A stretch of 64,000 nt of DNA from Njordibacter sp028825405 (GCF_047730065.1 NZ_CP159829.1:1364001-1428000), one strand, 5' to 3'. Positions 52,305-62,132 are shown, counted from the stretch's first letter. Notes: generated by a model from the letters alone, not told the origin. A program made the numbers and translations.

Positions 52305-53492
52305 TTAGTCGTGTCGTAAATGATCCTTTACGGCGATAGGGGATTTAAAATTCCATACAACAAGATAAGATGAAGCCACAAAGGTCATAATGGCAGTCGC
52401 TTGTATGAGTATTGAAGCCGATTCGCTAATCAATAAGCTTGAAGCAGCAAGGGTTGCAATGAGTATTGAAAACTCACTGGTTTGGCCGAGTCTAAAACCA
52501 ACCTCCCAAGAAGTTGATTTAGACTTACAAATTGGCCTAATAATCCATCCAAAGACCACCGGCTTAACTGTAACCACCAAAAGAGCTAATACCAAGCACT
52601 GCAGCCATACAGATTGCATAAGGGGAAAGTTAAAGCTAGCGCCGATAGAAAAGAAGAATAGGACCAAAAAGAAATCTCTAATGGGCTTTAGGTTAATCGC
52701 GATGTATTGACTGATCAGACTCGAGGCTAAGCTCACGCCAGCGATAAATGCACCGATTTCAGCTGACAAACCAATGCTATGAGCTAATTCAGCTAAACCC
52801 AAGCACCATCCTAGAGCCAAAAGAAAAATATATTCGTGAAACCGGTCAAAGCGTTTAATTAACGGCAATAGCACCCATCTAACAAAACCTAATGCCGCTA
52901 GCATGAGTAATGGCAAAGCACCAAGACTTAGGAATAAATCAGTGGTTAAAGACAGCTCTAAACCTTGGCTATATTGTTGACCTAAGGTGGTTAAGAGGGT
53001 TAATAAAATAATAGCTAGTAAATCTTGAAGCAACAATAATCCAACTACTAATTCGCCTGTTTGTTTATGATGCAACACGGTCGTGGGTAATAGTTTAATG
53101 CCAATAATAGTGCTGGAGAACATAGTGGATGCACCAACAATTAGACTATCAAGTGTGTTAAAGCCAAAGCCATAAGCCACAGAAAACCCCAATAAAGCGA
53201 AGACTACAGAACTTATAAAGGCCACCATATAACCTTTTTTCAACATTTGAAATAAATGGCTTGGCTGCATGTCTAGACCAATAAGAAACAGTAGAAATAT
53301 AATGCCCACATGAGACACATCTGCTAATAACTCTGTGTCGACTACCCAAGCCAAGCCATAAGGGCCCAATATTGCACCTAAAACGATGTAGGCTAAAAGT
53401 AGTGGCTGTCGAAAATACAGGGATAGGGTCGCTAAAAGAGCTGCACCTGTAAAAATTAAGAAAAATGAGAATATGACTGATTCTGTGTGCAT
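52305..53492 (-). CDS. CPA2-family cation:proton antiporter, membrane domain only
   Basis: Inner-membrane protein of 395 residues with about 11-13 hydrophobic segments. LAYIVLGAILGPYGLAWV, FLLFLIGLDMQPSHLF and LLLLQDLLAIILL are signatures of KefB/KefC and related antiporters, with QD as the ion-binding site. It has no cytoplasmic TrkA-N domain, so it is not a full KefB. It shares one base (TAATG) with the preceding MATE gene and is coupled to it. The ion (K+ or Na+) is undetermined. Confidence 0.85.
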   Translation of the reverse strand: MHTESVIFSFFLIFTGAALLATLSLYFRQPLLLAYIVLGAILGPYGLAWVVDTELLADVSHVGIIFLLFLIGLDMQPSHLFQMLKKGYMVAFISSVVFALLGFSVAYGFGFNTLDSLIVGASTMFSSTIIGIKLLPTTVLHHKQTGELVVGLLLLQDLLAIILLTLLTTLGQQYSQGLELSLTTDLFLSLGALPLLMLAALGFVRWVLLPLIKRFDRFHEYIFLLALGWCLGLAELAHSIGLSAEIGAFIAGVSLASSLISQYIAINLKPIRDFFLVLFFFSIGASFNFPLMQSVWLQCLVLALLVVTVKPVVFGWIIRPICKSKSTSWEVGFRLGQTSEFSILIATLAASSLLISESASILIQATAIMTFVASSYLVVWNFKSPIAVKDHLRHD

Positions 53493-54853
53493 TATTCGGC
53501 CTTATTAAGTGAGGGCTTTAAGCCTATCAATAGGCTTTTGATGTATTGTCGCCAAATTAACCAAAGTAGCAACACGCTTAGCGCTCGATAGCCAATATGC
53601 AACCACCACACAAGCATAAAGCCATAACTTGGAGCCAGCCAGGCTAGTAATGGCAAGAACACCAGCCATTGACTAGCACTAACAAGTATTAAAACTGTCT
53701 TACGAGACCCTGTTAACACGACCATGCGGCTTAAAATGATGATGCCCGTTTCTAGAACCATAGCCATGCCATACCAAGGCAGGGCTGCAGACGCTAATTG
53801 TTGTAGTTCCCGATTGACCAGTAACCATTGAGTCAACCATGGGCTCATTGCAGCAGCACTAAGACTAATTACAATGGCTATTATTAAACCCGTTTGTAAA
53901 ATTAATTGACTCCATCTGCGGGTCTGTTGAATATTCTGCTTGGTCATTGCTGTACCGACTAAGGTCAGTGTAGCCTGACCTAAACCAATGGCAGGTAAAA
54001 TCATCACCAGACCAATATTTAAGACCGCAAAAGAGGCTGCCATAGCAGAGGCGCCAAGTTGACTCAAGATCCACAAAAACACCGCTAAATGCAACGCAAA
54101 TGCTAGTTGCTGTAACATTGGTGCCCACGTTGCTTTGAGTAATAATAGACTTTGCTTATGGATCAAATAAGCTGTTGCAACCTTAGGCTTTTGGCTTTGC
54201 CTCAATAATAATATCAGTTGTAATAAAACACCCAGCCAAAGTGCGATGCTAGTGCCAATCCCAGCGCCTACAGCCCCAAGGGCAGGTAACCCAGCGACAC
54301 CAAAAACTAAGCCAAAGCTAATCAAAGCATTAGTAAAGTGAACCAATAAAATTATTTTGGTATATTGCCACGGTGAACCGCGTTCGCTCCAATAGATTCT
54401 TGCACCAATACTTATCACAATAGCAGGCAGTCCCCATAAGCGTGCTTGTGCATAATGGGCCGCAAGACTATTAAGGCGATCGTCAACCACAAAAAAATCA
54501 ATCACCCCATGAATACAGTAGGCACCCGTTATAGCCAAACCAACACAGATTAAAACACCATAGACCAAACCCAGAACCATCAATCCATCTTGAGAGTGTG
54601 TCTGTCTGGAGAGTAAACTGTGCCAACCTGTGCCAAAGCCTGTGACTATTGCGACCAAGATAAATACCAAATAGCTACCAATGCTGACACTGGCTAATGC
54701 CAAGCCACCCAAGTGGCCTACTAGAGCAGTATCCACCAAACTAACGAGAGCTTGAGATAACATCGCTCCACTTAATGGCAATGCAATAGGCCATAAGTTG
54801 GTGAGCTTGGGTTCATTAGAAGAATACAAGTGTGCGGCTTCAGAATTACTCAT
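53492..54853 (-). CDS. MATE-family efflux transporter (DinF-like)
   Basis: Inner-membrane multidrug/toxin exporter of 453 residues with 12 hydrophobic segments. LPLSGAMLSQALVSLVDTALVGHLGGLALASVSIGS at the N-terminus is the MATE signature and places it near the DinF branch. The second half has GLGQATLTLVGTAM. The substrate is unknown. Its stop overlaps the start of the downstream antiporter gene, forming a two-gene membrane-transport operon. Confidence 0.88.
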   Translation of the reverse strand: MSNSEAAHLYSSNEPKLTNLWPIALPLSGAMLSQALVSLVDTALVGHLGGLALASVSIGSYLVFILVAIVTGFGTGWHSLLSRQTHSQDGLMVLGLVYGVLICVGLAITGAYCIHGVIDFFVVDDRLNSLAAHYAQARLWGLPAIVISIGARIYWSERGSPWQYTKIILLVHFTNALISFGLVFGVAGLPALGAVGAGIGTSIALWLGVLLQLILLLRQSQKPKVATAYLIHKQSLLLLKATWAPMLQQLAFALHLAVFLWILSQLGASAMAASFAVLNIGLVMILPAIGLGQATLTLVGTAMTKQNIQQTRRWSQLILQTGLIIAIVISLSAAAMSPWLTQWLLVNRELQQLASAALPWYGMAMVLETGIIILSRMVVLTGSRKTVLILVSASQWLVFLPLLAWLAPSYGFMLVWWLHIGYRALSVLLLWLIWRQYIKSLLIGLKPSLNKAE

Positions 54854-55028
54854 TTGTGGTTGCTTATCGCAAGGTGCCTAATCGGTATATGGAATCATTC
54901 AGCCCCATTATATGCTTTTTTATGAAGTCTTTAAAATGCATACCCAAGTAAAACACTAGGGTATATAATAAGGCCATAATTGAGAGCCTTAAGGTGACTC
55001 ACGCAGTTGGTTATAACGGAGAAAAACA

Positions 55029-55622
55029 TTGGATTACATAGACATTACACCTAGTGCCCAAGAGTATTTAGCGGAGTTGCTTTCGAAGCAAGATGTAGAA
55101 GGTATTTCAGTGCGTATTTTTGTCACTGATGCGGGTACGCCTAATGCTGAAACTTGTTTGGCTTATTGCCGGCCAGATGAAGTGAAAATAACCGATGAGT
55201 TTTCTGACTTAGAAAAGTTTAGGGTGTATGTCGACCCTAATAGTGTCGACTATTTAGATGAAGCATTCATCGACTATAGTGCAGACCGGATGGGTGGCCA
55301 ACTGACCATTAAGGCACCGAATGCTAAAATGCCTAAGGTGAGTGCAGACAGCCCACTTGATGCCCAAGTTAATTATTACTTATATACAGAAATCAACCCG
55401 AGCTTAGCCTCTCATGGAGGTGATGTAAGTTTGGTGGGTGTGGTAGCTGAAGAACAAGGGCACGTAGCAGTATTGAAGTTTGGCGGCGGTTGCCAAGGTT
55501 GTAGTTCTGTGTCGTTAACGCTTAAGGAAGGCGTTGAGAAAACCTTAAAAGAGAGAATACCTGGCATTAACGCAGTGCGTGATGTCACAGATCACTCTAA
55601 TACTGAAAATGCATATATGTAG
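55029..55622 (+). CDS. nfuA: Fe-S cluster biogenesis protein NfuA
   Basis: Carrier that delivers 4Fe-4S clusters. An N-terminal degenerate A-type domain lacks the full Cys set, and a C-terminal Nfu domain carries the Cys155-x-x-Cys158 motif in GGGCQGCSS. The length of 197 residues is near E. coli NfuA (191). The start is TTG behind GGAG with seven bases spacing. A strong terminator follows. Confidence 0.95.
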   Translation: MDYIDITPSAQEYLAELLSKQDVEGISVRIFVTDAGTPNAETCLAYCRPDEVKITDEFSDLEKFRVYVDPNSVDYLDEAFIDYSADRMGGQLTIKAPNAKMPKVSADSPLDAQVNYYLYTEINPSLASHGGDVSLVGVVAEEQGHVAVLKFGGGCQGCSSVSLTLKEGVEKTLKERIPGINAVRDVTDHSNTENAYM

Positions 55623-55633
55623 TTCACCCCGTT

Positions 55634-55664
55634 AAAAAAACCAGCCACTGCGGCTGGTTTTTTT
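55634..55664. terminator. Bidirectional terminator between nfuA and the DAHP synthase gene
   Basis: A7-CCAGCC-ACTGC-GGCTGG-T7 forms a stem flanked by A and T tracts, so it can act on both strands. It lies 12 bases after nfuA and 17 bases from the stop of the converging gene. Confidence 0.9.
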
Positions 55665-55680
55665 ATGTCTCAAATCATCG

Positions 55681-56760
55681 TTATACCAAGCGGGCCCGTC
55701 TGGGTAGAGCAGCTTGTAATTTGTGCGTCAACTGACGCATACTTGTTTCTGTCGTGTCCCAATCAATGCAGGCATCTGTCACAGAGACACCATATTGTAA
55801 TTCGGATAAATTCTTGGGAATCGATTGGTTACCCCAATTGATATTACTTTCGATCATTAGACCCACAATAGATTCATTGCCCTCATTAATTTGCTGTGCA
55901 ATGTTTTCCATAACTAAAGGCTGAATAGCAGGGTCTTTGCTGGAGTTAGCATGGCTGCAATCGACCATGATGTTACCCGACAAATTATCTTTAGCGAGTG
56001 CTTGTTCACACAGAGCCACATTAACTGAATCATAGTTTGGTTTGCCACCACCTCCACGCAAAACAACATGACCATATTGATTACCACTGGTTCGGGTAAT
56101 TGATACTTGTCCATTAGGATTAATACCCAAGAACGAGTGCGGCGACGCCATTGATTCTAATGCGTTAAAGGCAACCGTTAGGCCACCATCAGTGCCATTT
56201 TTAAAGCCTATGGGGCAGGATAGGCCAGAAGACATCTCTCGATGTGTTTGAGATTCTGTAGTGCGCGCTCCAATAGCCGCCCAACTCCAAAGATCAGATT
56301 GATATTGAGGTGAAATTGGGTCTAGTGCCTCTGTAGCCAAAGGTAACCCAAGGGCTGCTAGATCTAACATAAGCTTACGGCCCATGTGCAGGCCTGTTTC
56401 TATATCGAAGGTGTTGTCTAAATGTGGGTCATTAATTAAACCTTTCCATCCAACTGTGGTGCGTGGTTTTTCAAAATAGACGCGCATGACGATATAGAGT
56501 GTGTCTTTTAGTTCATCGGCCAACACTGCCAAGCGGCGCCCATAGTCTAAAGCAGCCTCCGGATCATGAATAGAGCAGGGGCCTATCACCACAAATAAGC
56601 GGTGATCCTTACCATCTAAAATATTTTTAATGATTTGGCGAGCCTGCATTACCCCATCGGCAATCATGCTTGTTGTAGGCAGTTGGGTTTTTAAATCTTC
56701 AGGTGAAGTTAATACCTGTTGGCTGGCAATATTTAGGTCTTCGATACGACGATCGGTCAT
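55681..56760 (-). CDS. 3-deoxy-7-phosphoheptulonate synthase (class I, AroF/G/H type)
   Basis: First enzyme of the shikimate pathway, joining phosphoenolpyruvate and erythrose 4-phosphate. VIGPCSIHDPEAALDYGRR, RVYFEKPRTTVGWKGLINDP, GARTTESQTHRE, GFKNGTDG and MVDCSHANSSKD are the class I signatures. The length of 359 residues matches. Feedback specificity (Phe, Tyr or Trp) cannot be read by eye. It diverges from dsbD. Confidence 0.94.
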   Translation of the reverse strand: MTDRRIEDLNIASQQVLTSPEDLKTQLPTTSMIADGVMQARQIIKNILDGKDHRLFVVIGPCSIHDPEAALDYGRRLAVLADELKDTLYIVMRVYFEKPRTTVGWKGLINDPHLDNTFDIETGLHMGRKLMLDLAALGLPLATEALDPISPQYQSDLWSWAAIGARTTESQTHREMSSGLSCPIGFKNGTDGGLTVAFNALESMASPHSFLGINPNGQVSITRTSGNQYGHVVLRGGGGKPNYDSVNVALCEQALAKDNLSGNIMVDCSHANSSKDPAIQPLVMENIAQQINEGNESIVGLMIESNINWGNQSIPKNLSELQYGVSVTDACIDWDTTETSMRQLTHKLQAALPRRARLV

Positions 56761-56792
56761 AGTCTATCTCTGTAAAATAACAAATAGTAAAA

Positions 56793-58763
56793 ATGGGTAA
56801 ATGGTGGCTTAAACGCAGGTCTAAACGCTATAATTCAACTGCCCTTTGTAACATATTTAAAGGCCTACAAACAAATGAATCTCAACATAATAGTATTGAA
56901 GGGAAGAGGAATTCGAACATTTTAGTTATAAAGCGGCATTTATTAGTTATTGGACAAATATTGATCTTATGGTCAGGTTTGGTTATGTGTCTACAAGCCC
57001 AAGGGGCTTTATTTAGTGCAACCAAACATCCCTTGCCAACTGACCAAGCTTTTGTGGTAAGTACTCAACAAAATAATGGTCGCATTGACTTAATTTGGAA
57101 TATTGCTGAAGATTATTACCTCTATCAAGATAAATTAGCTTTTTTTACTTCTAATAACCAATCTTTAGAACAAGTTTTATTGCCGCCCGCTGAGATGAAG
57201 CAAGATCCTTTGTTTGGCAAGACTATGGTTTACTATAGGCAACTTCATGTCTCTGGCTTATTACCCACTTCAGATACCGTAGCGACTCATTTAGAGATTC
57301 ATTACCAAGGCTGCTGGAGCGGGGGGGTCTGCTATCCACCCCAAACTCACACCATGGTGCTGCAACCGATAAGTCTTGATGACAGTATTTCTCCAAGGTT
57401 TAACAAAAACAATGATGTCAGGCAAACAGACTGGTCAAAAACCACGAGTACAAACGCTAATTGGTTTTTAAATAATTTAGAAAATACCTCTATGACCACC
57501 TTAATGGTCATCTTCTTTTTAGCGGGACTCGCCTTAGCTTTTACACCGTGCGTCTTACCAATGGTGCCAATTTTATCAAGCATTATTGTAGGACTGCATC
57601 CCAAACCTAGCCCACTGAAGAGCTTTTTATTATCTGTTACTTACGTTTTATTCATGGCAGCGACCTACAGTATCGCTGGTCTAATTGCTGGTTTGAGTGG
57701 AGCTAACGTACAAATTGCTTTGCAACATCCGGCAGTCATAGGCACCATAGCTGGGTTATTTATTTTATTTGCTGGGGCCATGTTTGGTTGGCTTAATGTA
57801 CAGATGCCTCAGGTGGTGCAAAATAAAATTAATGCCATTGGCAATAATCAGTTGGGGGGTCACTATTTAGGGGTTGCCCTAATGGGCACATTATCAGCTT
57901 TAGTGGTTGGCCCGTGTGTGGCAGCGCCATTGGCAGGAGCCTTGTTATTTATTGCACAAACGGGTGATGCAACGACGGGTGGGTTGGCCTTATTCGTTAT
58001 GGGGTTGGGCATGGGTGTGCCGTTATTATTGGTAGGAACTTCTGCCAGTCAGTGGATTCCAAAAACAGGTCCATGGATGCATCGGATTAAGGTCGGTTTT
58101 GGGTTCTTAATGCTGTTAATGGCAGTTTGGATGACTGACCGAGTTTGGCCCGAGGCCAGCCTAACCCTGCTAGCTATTATTAGCTTAGTTATGGCTTTGC
58201 TCTTAGCCCTTCATCACCGCTGGCAACCCCCTTTAGAGTCACTCTCGGCTGCAGTAATAGCCTATACCTTGGCGCTCTTTATCGGCCTTTACGGCATCGC
58301 TTTGATCGTGGGGCAGTTAGCGGGTACCGGTACCCTAATGCAACCCATAGGCAATTTAGGGGTCATCCCGACGACCTCTGAGAGCGCAGTTCCTGCTCAA
58401 AAACTTAATATCGTGAAAGTGTTACCCCAAGCTATAGAGCCGCTTTTGTTGCAGGCCAAATTAAATAATCAGCCAGTAATGCTGGATTTTTACGCGGACT
58501 GGTGCGTTTCCTGTAAAGAATTAGACGCTTTCGTATTTACTGATAAAAAAGTTCAACTTGCTCTGGCCACTTTTAAAGTGATTAAGGTGGATGTGACTTT
58601 GAATAGTCCGTCAGCAAAGCAACTCATGCAGGCTTTAAGTTTAGTGGGGCCGCCCGCATTGGTTTTCTACAGTGCGTCTGGACAGCTGCATGAGGAAACC
58701 ATCATAGGGGTGCCATCAGTCGATGATCTAATCAGTGTATTGCGCCAAGTTCAGAGGTTGTAA
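56793..58763 (+). CDS. dsbD: Thiol:disulfide interchange protein DsbD
   Basis: Carries reducing power across the inner membrane. Order: periplasmic alpha domain with CWSGGVCYPP, eight-span membrane domain with TPCVLPMVP and GPCVAAPLAGAL, and C-terminal thioredoxin-like domain with WCVSCKEL. The start is uncertain. The listed ATG adds about 42 residues before the signal peptide and lies upstream of a TATAAT at 56829. No other in-frame ATG, GTG or TTG fits; an ATT at 56919 behind GAAGAGG would give a good signal peptide (LVIKRHLLVIGQILILW). So either an extended N-terminus or a rare AUU start. Confidence 0.9.
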   Translation: MGKWWLKRRSKRYNSTALCNIFKGLQTNESQHNSIEGKRNSNILVIKRHLLVIGQILILWSGLVMCLQAQGALFSATKHPLPTDQAFVVSTQQNNGRIDLIWNIAEDYYLYQDKLAFFTSNNQSLEQVLLPPAEMKQDPLFGKTMVYYRQLHVSGLLPTSDTVATHLEIHYQGCWSGGVCYPPQTHTMVLQPISLDDSISPRFNKNNDVRQTDWSKTTSTNANWFLNNLENTSMTTLMVIFFLAGLALAFTPCVLPMVPILSSIIVGLHPKPSPLKSFLLSVTYVLFMAATYSIAGLIAGLSGANVQIALQHPAVIGTIAGLFILFAGAMFGWLNVQMPQVVQNKINAIGNNQLGGHYLGVALMGTLSALVVGPCVAAPLAGALLFIAQTGDATTGGLALFVMGLGMGVPLLLVGTSASQWIPKTGPWMHRIKVGFGFLMLLMAVWMTDRVWPEASLTLLAIISLVMALLLALHHRWQPPLESLSAAVIAYTLALFIGLYGIALIVGQLAGTGTLMQPIGNLGVIPTTSESAVPAQKLNIVKVLPQAIEPLLLQAKLNNQPVMLDFYADWCVSCKELDAFVFTDKKVQLALATFKVIKVDVTLNSPSAKQLMQALSLVGPPALVFYSASGQLHEETIIGVPSVDDLISVLRQVQRL

Positions 58764-58833
58764 TGAGACCTATATGCTTTTTTTGTCTATGTGGTATCAT
58801 TTATAGACCAACAAGCAAGGCCTAACAGAACAA

Positions 58834-59808
58834 ATGAAGTTACAACAGCTTAGATACATCTGTGAAGTAGAAAAACATAACCTCAATGTTTCAGCCACGG
58901 CTCAGAGCTTGTTCACATCCCAACCAGGCATAAGTAAGCAGATTCGTTTGTTAGAAGATGAACTGGGGGTTGAGATCTTTTCCAGAAGTGGTAAGCATCT
59001 GACTCATGTCACACCTGCAGGCCAAGCTATTTTAGAGTCAGCGCACGAAGTACTATTAAAGGTCGATGGCATTAAGCGCACGGCGCAAGAATATTCCGAT
59101 GAAACCAAAGGCTCCTTGTCCATTGCAACCACCCATACCCAAGCTCGTTATGCCTTGCCCAAGGTGATTAATAATTTTATTGGCCATTACCCTGATGTGT
59201 CATTGCATATGCAACAGGGCACACCCAAACAAATTGCGAGTTTAGCCTCCAATGGTGAAGCTGACTTTGCCATTGCGACAGAAGCCATTGACCAATTTAG
59301 TGACTTATTAATGATGCCTTGTTATCACTGGAACCGATGCGTTGTAGTGCCCAAAGATCATGCTCTAGCGCAAGTGGAACAGCTGTCTCTAGAGGAGTTA
59401 GCTCGGCATCCGATTGTGACTTATGTGTTTGGTTTCACTGGGCGATCTAAGTTAGATGAAGCGTTTAATAGGGCTAATCTAGAGCCGAAAGTGGTTTTTA
59501 CAGCGGTCGATTCTGATGTTATCAAAGCCTACGTTAGGCTTGGTCTCGGAGTGGGAATTATTGCCTCTATGGCCTATGAACCGGAACTAGACAGCGACCT
59601 AGTGGCACTGGATGCAAGTCACCTATTTGCCCACAGCACCACTAACATTGGTTTTAGAAAAGGAACTTTTTTACGCGGCTATATGTATGACTTCATCGAA
59701 GCTTTCGCCCCTAATTTGACTAAGAGTAAAGTTGAGGCAGCTCAAGCATGCCGAACAAAGCAAGACCTTGATGCCTTGTTTGAGCACAAAACATTGCCGA
59801 TGCGGTAA
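58834..59808 (+). CDS. cysB: LysR-family regulator CysB
   Basis: Activator of sulfate assimilation and cysteine synthesis responding to N-acetylserine. N-terminal MKLQQLRYICEVEKHNLNVS with SQPGISKQIRLLEDELGVEIF is characteristic of CysB rather than generic LysR. The sensor domain has TTHTQARYALP (sulfate/thiosulfate-binding loop) and YVFGFTGRSKLDEAF. The length of 324 residues equals E. coli CysB. It stands alone, with no cys structural genes beside it. Confidence 0.95.
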   Translation: MKLQQLRYICEVEKHNLNVSATAQSLFTSQPGISKQIRLLEDELGVEIFSRSGKHLTHVTPAGQAILESAHEVLLKVDGIKRTAQEYSDETKGSLSIATTHTQARYALPKVINNFIGHYPDVSLHMQQGTPKQIASLASNGEADFAIATEAIDQFSDLLMMPCYHWNRCVVVPKDHALAQVEQLSLEELARHPIVTYVFGFTGRSKLDEAFNRANLEPKVVFTAVDSDVIKAYVRLGLGVGIIASMAYEPELDSDLVALDASHLFAHSTTNIGFRKGTFLRGYMYDFIEAFAPNLTKSKVEAAQACRTKQDLDALFEHKTLPMR

Positions 59809-59845
59809 TCTGTCTTTTGGGACTGCGGGTGAAGGTTAAATTGGC

Positions 59846-61240
59846 TTAAAGCTTGCGTAAACCGTTGAGTAGGTTATTGACCTTATCAAAGGTTTCCTGA
59901 TACTCAGATTCACACTCAGAGTCAGCAACGAGGCCTCCACCAGCCCAACAATAAATATGGCCACCATTATCGCCCTTAGCGTTAGTCACTAATGTGCGAA
60001 TGCAAATGTTAGTATCCATACGGCCATTGCTGCTAATGTAGCCGATTGAACCTGTATACCCATTACGGCGATGGGGTTCTAACTCCTCAATGATTTCCAT
60101 GGCCCGTAATTTAGGCGCACCCGTAATTGATCCCCCGGGAAAGGCACCTTTGAGAAGCGGTAAAATGTGTTCCTTAGATTCAAGCCTTCCCGTGATTGTT
60201 GTGACCAGATGGTGCACATTACTGTAACTTTCAATGGCAAACAACTGGGGCACCTCGACGGAAAAAGGTAGGCAATGTTTACTCAAATCATTGCGCAGTA
60301 AATCAACAATCATCAAATTCTCAGAACGATCTTTTGGACTAGCGGCCAACTCTTCATATAAATATTCATCTTCATTAACCGTTTCGCCTCTTTTGCGCGT
60401 ACCTTTGATGGGCTTCGTTTCAACCTTGCCATTATCAACCTGTAATAACCGTTCTGGCGATAAACTGAGTATTGCGCCCTTAGATGTTTCCAAATAGGCA
60501 CTAAATGGTGTTGGGGAGACCCGGCGAAGATGTTGATAGGCTTGCCAAGGATTACCGCGATAGGGCGCATCAAACCTTTGGGCTAGGTTCACTTGGTAAC
60601 AATCACCTGCATGAATATAGTCAATGACCCGATGAAATTTTTCAGAGTACTGTTGCTTCGTCATATTTGAAACAAAATCTTTTTCAAGGCAGAAGCTTTG
60701 GCTCTTGGGTGGGTGCGCTTGAAGAATATGCCGCTCTAAAGCATGCGTACTGGATTCATCGAGTTGACTGACTAGGTAGCTTTTTTGTAGTTCATGGTCA
60801 TTGATAATTGCCCAAGGGTAGATGCCTATGCATAGATCTTGCATTGCAATATCGGCAATAGCCTTGGATGGGAGGCTTTCGATAGCACGTCCTAGATCAT
60901 AGCCAAACAAGCCAGCAGCACCGCCAGTAAAGGGAATGTGTTTAGCTTGGGGTAGAGTGCTAGTGTCTGTAAGTAGCTCAGTTTGCAATTGACCAATCAA
61001 ATCAAACGGATCCACGTCCGTTGTTTTAATTACGCCATTTTGTTCGACTTGAGTCACACCATTTTTATGGCTGATCACTACAAGTGGCTGCGCCATAGCA
61101 ATATCGTAGCGACCAAAATGGCTTGCCGGACGACTAGAATCCAATAGCAAAGGCATAGGCAGGTGCCTTATGGTTTCAAAATAATGGCAGGCGTTTGCTA
61201 CGAACGGTAAATCAATTATATACACTGCGTAAGCCTTCAA
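59846..61240 (-). CDS. pabB: Aminodeoxychorismate synthase component I
   Basis: Combines with PabA to make aminodeoxychorismate for folate; PabC near 7 kb acts next. The chorismate-binding domain has SPERLLQVDNGKVETKPIKGTRKRG-type segments, MIVDLLRNDLSK and GAFPGGSITGAPKLRAMEII, with the PIKGT lysine that distinguishes PabB-like enzymes. The N-terminal regulatory-like part is short and variable. The start is taken as TTG (LKAYAVYI); a GTG five codons later is an alternative. The length of 464 residues is normal. Confidence 0.92.
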   Translation of the reverse strand: MKAYAVYIIDLPFVANACHYFETIRHLPMPLLLDSSRPASHFGRYDIAMAQPLVVISHKNGVTQVEQNGVIKTTDVDPFDLIGQLQTELLTDTSTLPQAKHIPFTGGAAGLFGYDLGRAIESLPSKAIADIAMQDLCIGIYPWAIINDHELQKSYLVSQLDESSTHALERHILQAHPPKSQSFCLEKDFVSNMTKQQYSEKFHRVIDYIHAGDCYQVNLAQRFDAPYRGNPWQAYQHLRRVSPTPFSAYLETSKGAILSLSPERLLQVDNGKVETKPIKGTRKRGETVNEDEYLYEELAASPKDRSENLMIVDLLRNDLSKHCLPFSVEVPQLFAIESYSNVHHLVTTITGRLESKEHILPLLKGAFPGGSITGAPKLRAMEIIEELEPHRRNGYTGSIGYISSNGRMDTNICIRTLVTNAKGDNGGHIYCWAGGGLVADSECESEYQETFDKVNNLLNGLRKL

Positions 61241-61352
61241 ACTTTTAATAACCTTATTCTAACTGCCTGCAAGCAATCGAACTAGGGTTTTACAAAACCT
61301 TTGCTTATTCTCCAACCACTAAACATCAAAATAATGGCTTAAAATAGTAAAT

Positions 61353-61379
61353 ATTGTCTACAATATAAGACAAATGTCT
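61353..61379. promoter_or_regulatory. Paired inverted repeats, probable operator of the prp GntR regulator
   Basis: ATTGT-CT-ACAAT (61353-61364) and AGACA-AA-TGTCT (61368-61379) are two adjacent dyads ending four bases before a -35 box. The first resembles the TTGT/ACAA half-sites used by FCD-type GntR regulators. Position suggests autoregulation of the GntR-prpB-prpC operon. Confidence 0.6.
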
Positions 61380-61382
61380 AAT

Positions 61383-61411
61383 TTGACGGCGATTATAACC
61401 TGTTTTATAAT
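61383..61411 (+). promoter_or_regulatory. Sigma-70 promoter of the prp operon
   Basis: TTGACG, a 17-base spacer and a consensus TATAAT, 31 bases upstream of the GntR gene. Spacing is ideal. The inverted repeats just upstream could let the GntR protein control it. Confidence 0.78.
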
Positions 61412-61442
61412 GAACTTACCCTAAATGTGTTGACAATGTGAT

Positions 61443-62132
61443 ATGCAAGAAGAAACGACAACTTTAGCAAATAAAGTATGTAAACTCATGTTGAAAGACA
61501 TTGTTACGGGCGCTATTGGTCAAGGTCAAAAACTAAACGAACCGGAGCTGGCCCGTATCCATGGAATCAGCCGTGGACCATTGAGAGAGGCGATGGGGCG
61601 TTTAGAGGCAATGCGTTTAATTACTCGAGTGCCAAATGTCGGGGCCCATGTTGTGAAACTTTCCTATGATGCCCTGTTAGAAATTTATCAGATCAGAGAG
61701 TCACTTGAAGGGCTCGCTGCAAGATTAGCAGCCGAAACCATGACAGGTGAAGAAAAATTAGCCCTTCGAACCCTGTTAACAAGCCACCATAAACACCTCT
61801 TAGACACGCAGGGCCAATCATACTTTCAACAAGAAGGAGATGTTGATTTCCACTACCGAATTATTCACGGTAGCAAAAACCAGCGTCTGATAGATATGTT
61901 GGCTGGAGATCTTTATCAATTGGTACGCATGTATCGTTACCAATTTAGCTGGTCGAGTAATCGTCCCCATCAGGCCTTAAAAGAGCATGACCAAATTTGT
62001 AGCGCCATTGAAGAAAGTGATGGGGAATTAGCAGAATGGCTAATGAAGCGTCATATCAATAATGCTCGAAATAATATTTTGGCGAGTATGAACAACCAAA
62101 AACACCCCAATCTGGAGAAGTATAATGAGTAG
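61443..62132 (+). CDS. GntR-family regulator (FCD type) of propionate catabolism
   Basis: A 229-residue regulator with an N-terminal winged helix (KLNEPELARIHGISRGPLREAMGRLEA-type segment, residues about 28-55) and a C-terminal FCD ligand domain (IYQIRESLEGLAARLAAE, DVDFHYRIIHGSKN, with His residues likely to bind metal). It overlaps prpB by 8 bases. The GntR-prpB-prpC arrangement is known in Pseudomonas and Shewanella, where it governs the methylcitrate cycle. The effector, perhaps 2-methylcitrate, is inference. Confidence 0.9.
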   Translation: MQEETTTLANKVCKLMLKDIVTGAIGQGQKLNEPELARIHGISRGPLREAMGRLEAMRLITRVPNVGAHVVKLSYDALLEIYQIRESLEGLAARLAAETMTGEEKLALRTLLTSHHKHLLDTQGQSYFQQEGDVDFHYRIIHGSKNQRLIDMLAGDLYQLVRMYRYQFSWSSNRPHQALKEHDQICSAIEESDGELAEWLMKRHINNARNNILASMNNQKHPNLEKYNE

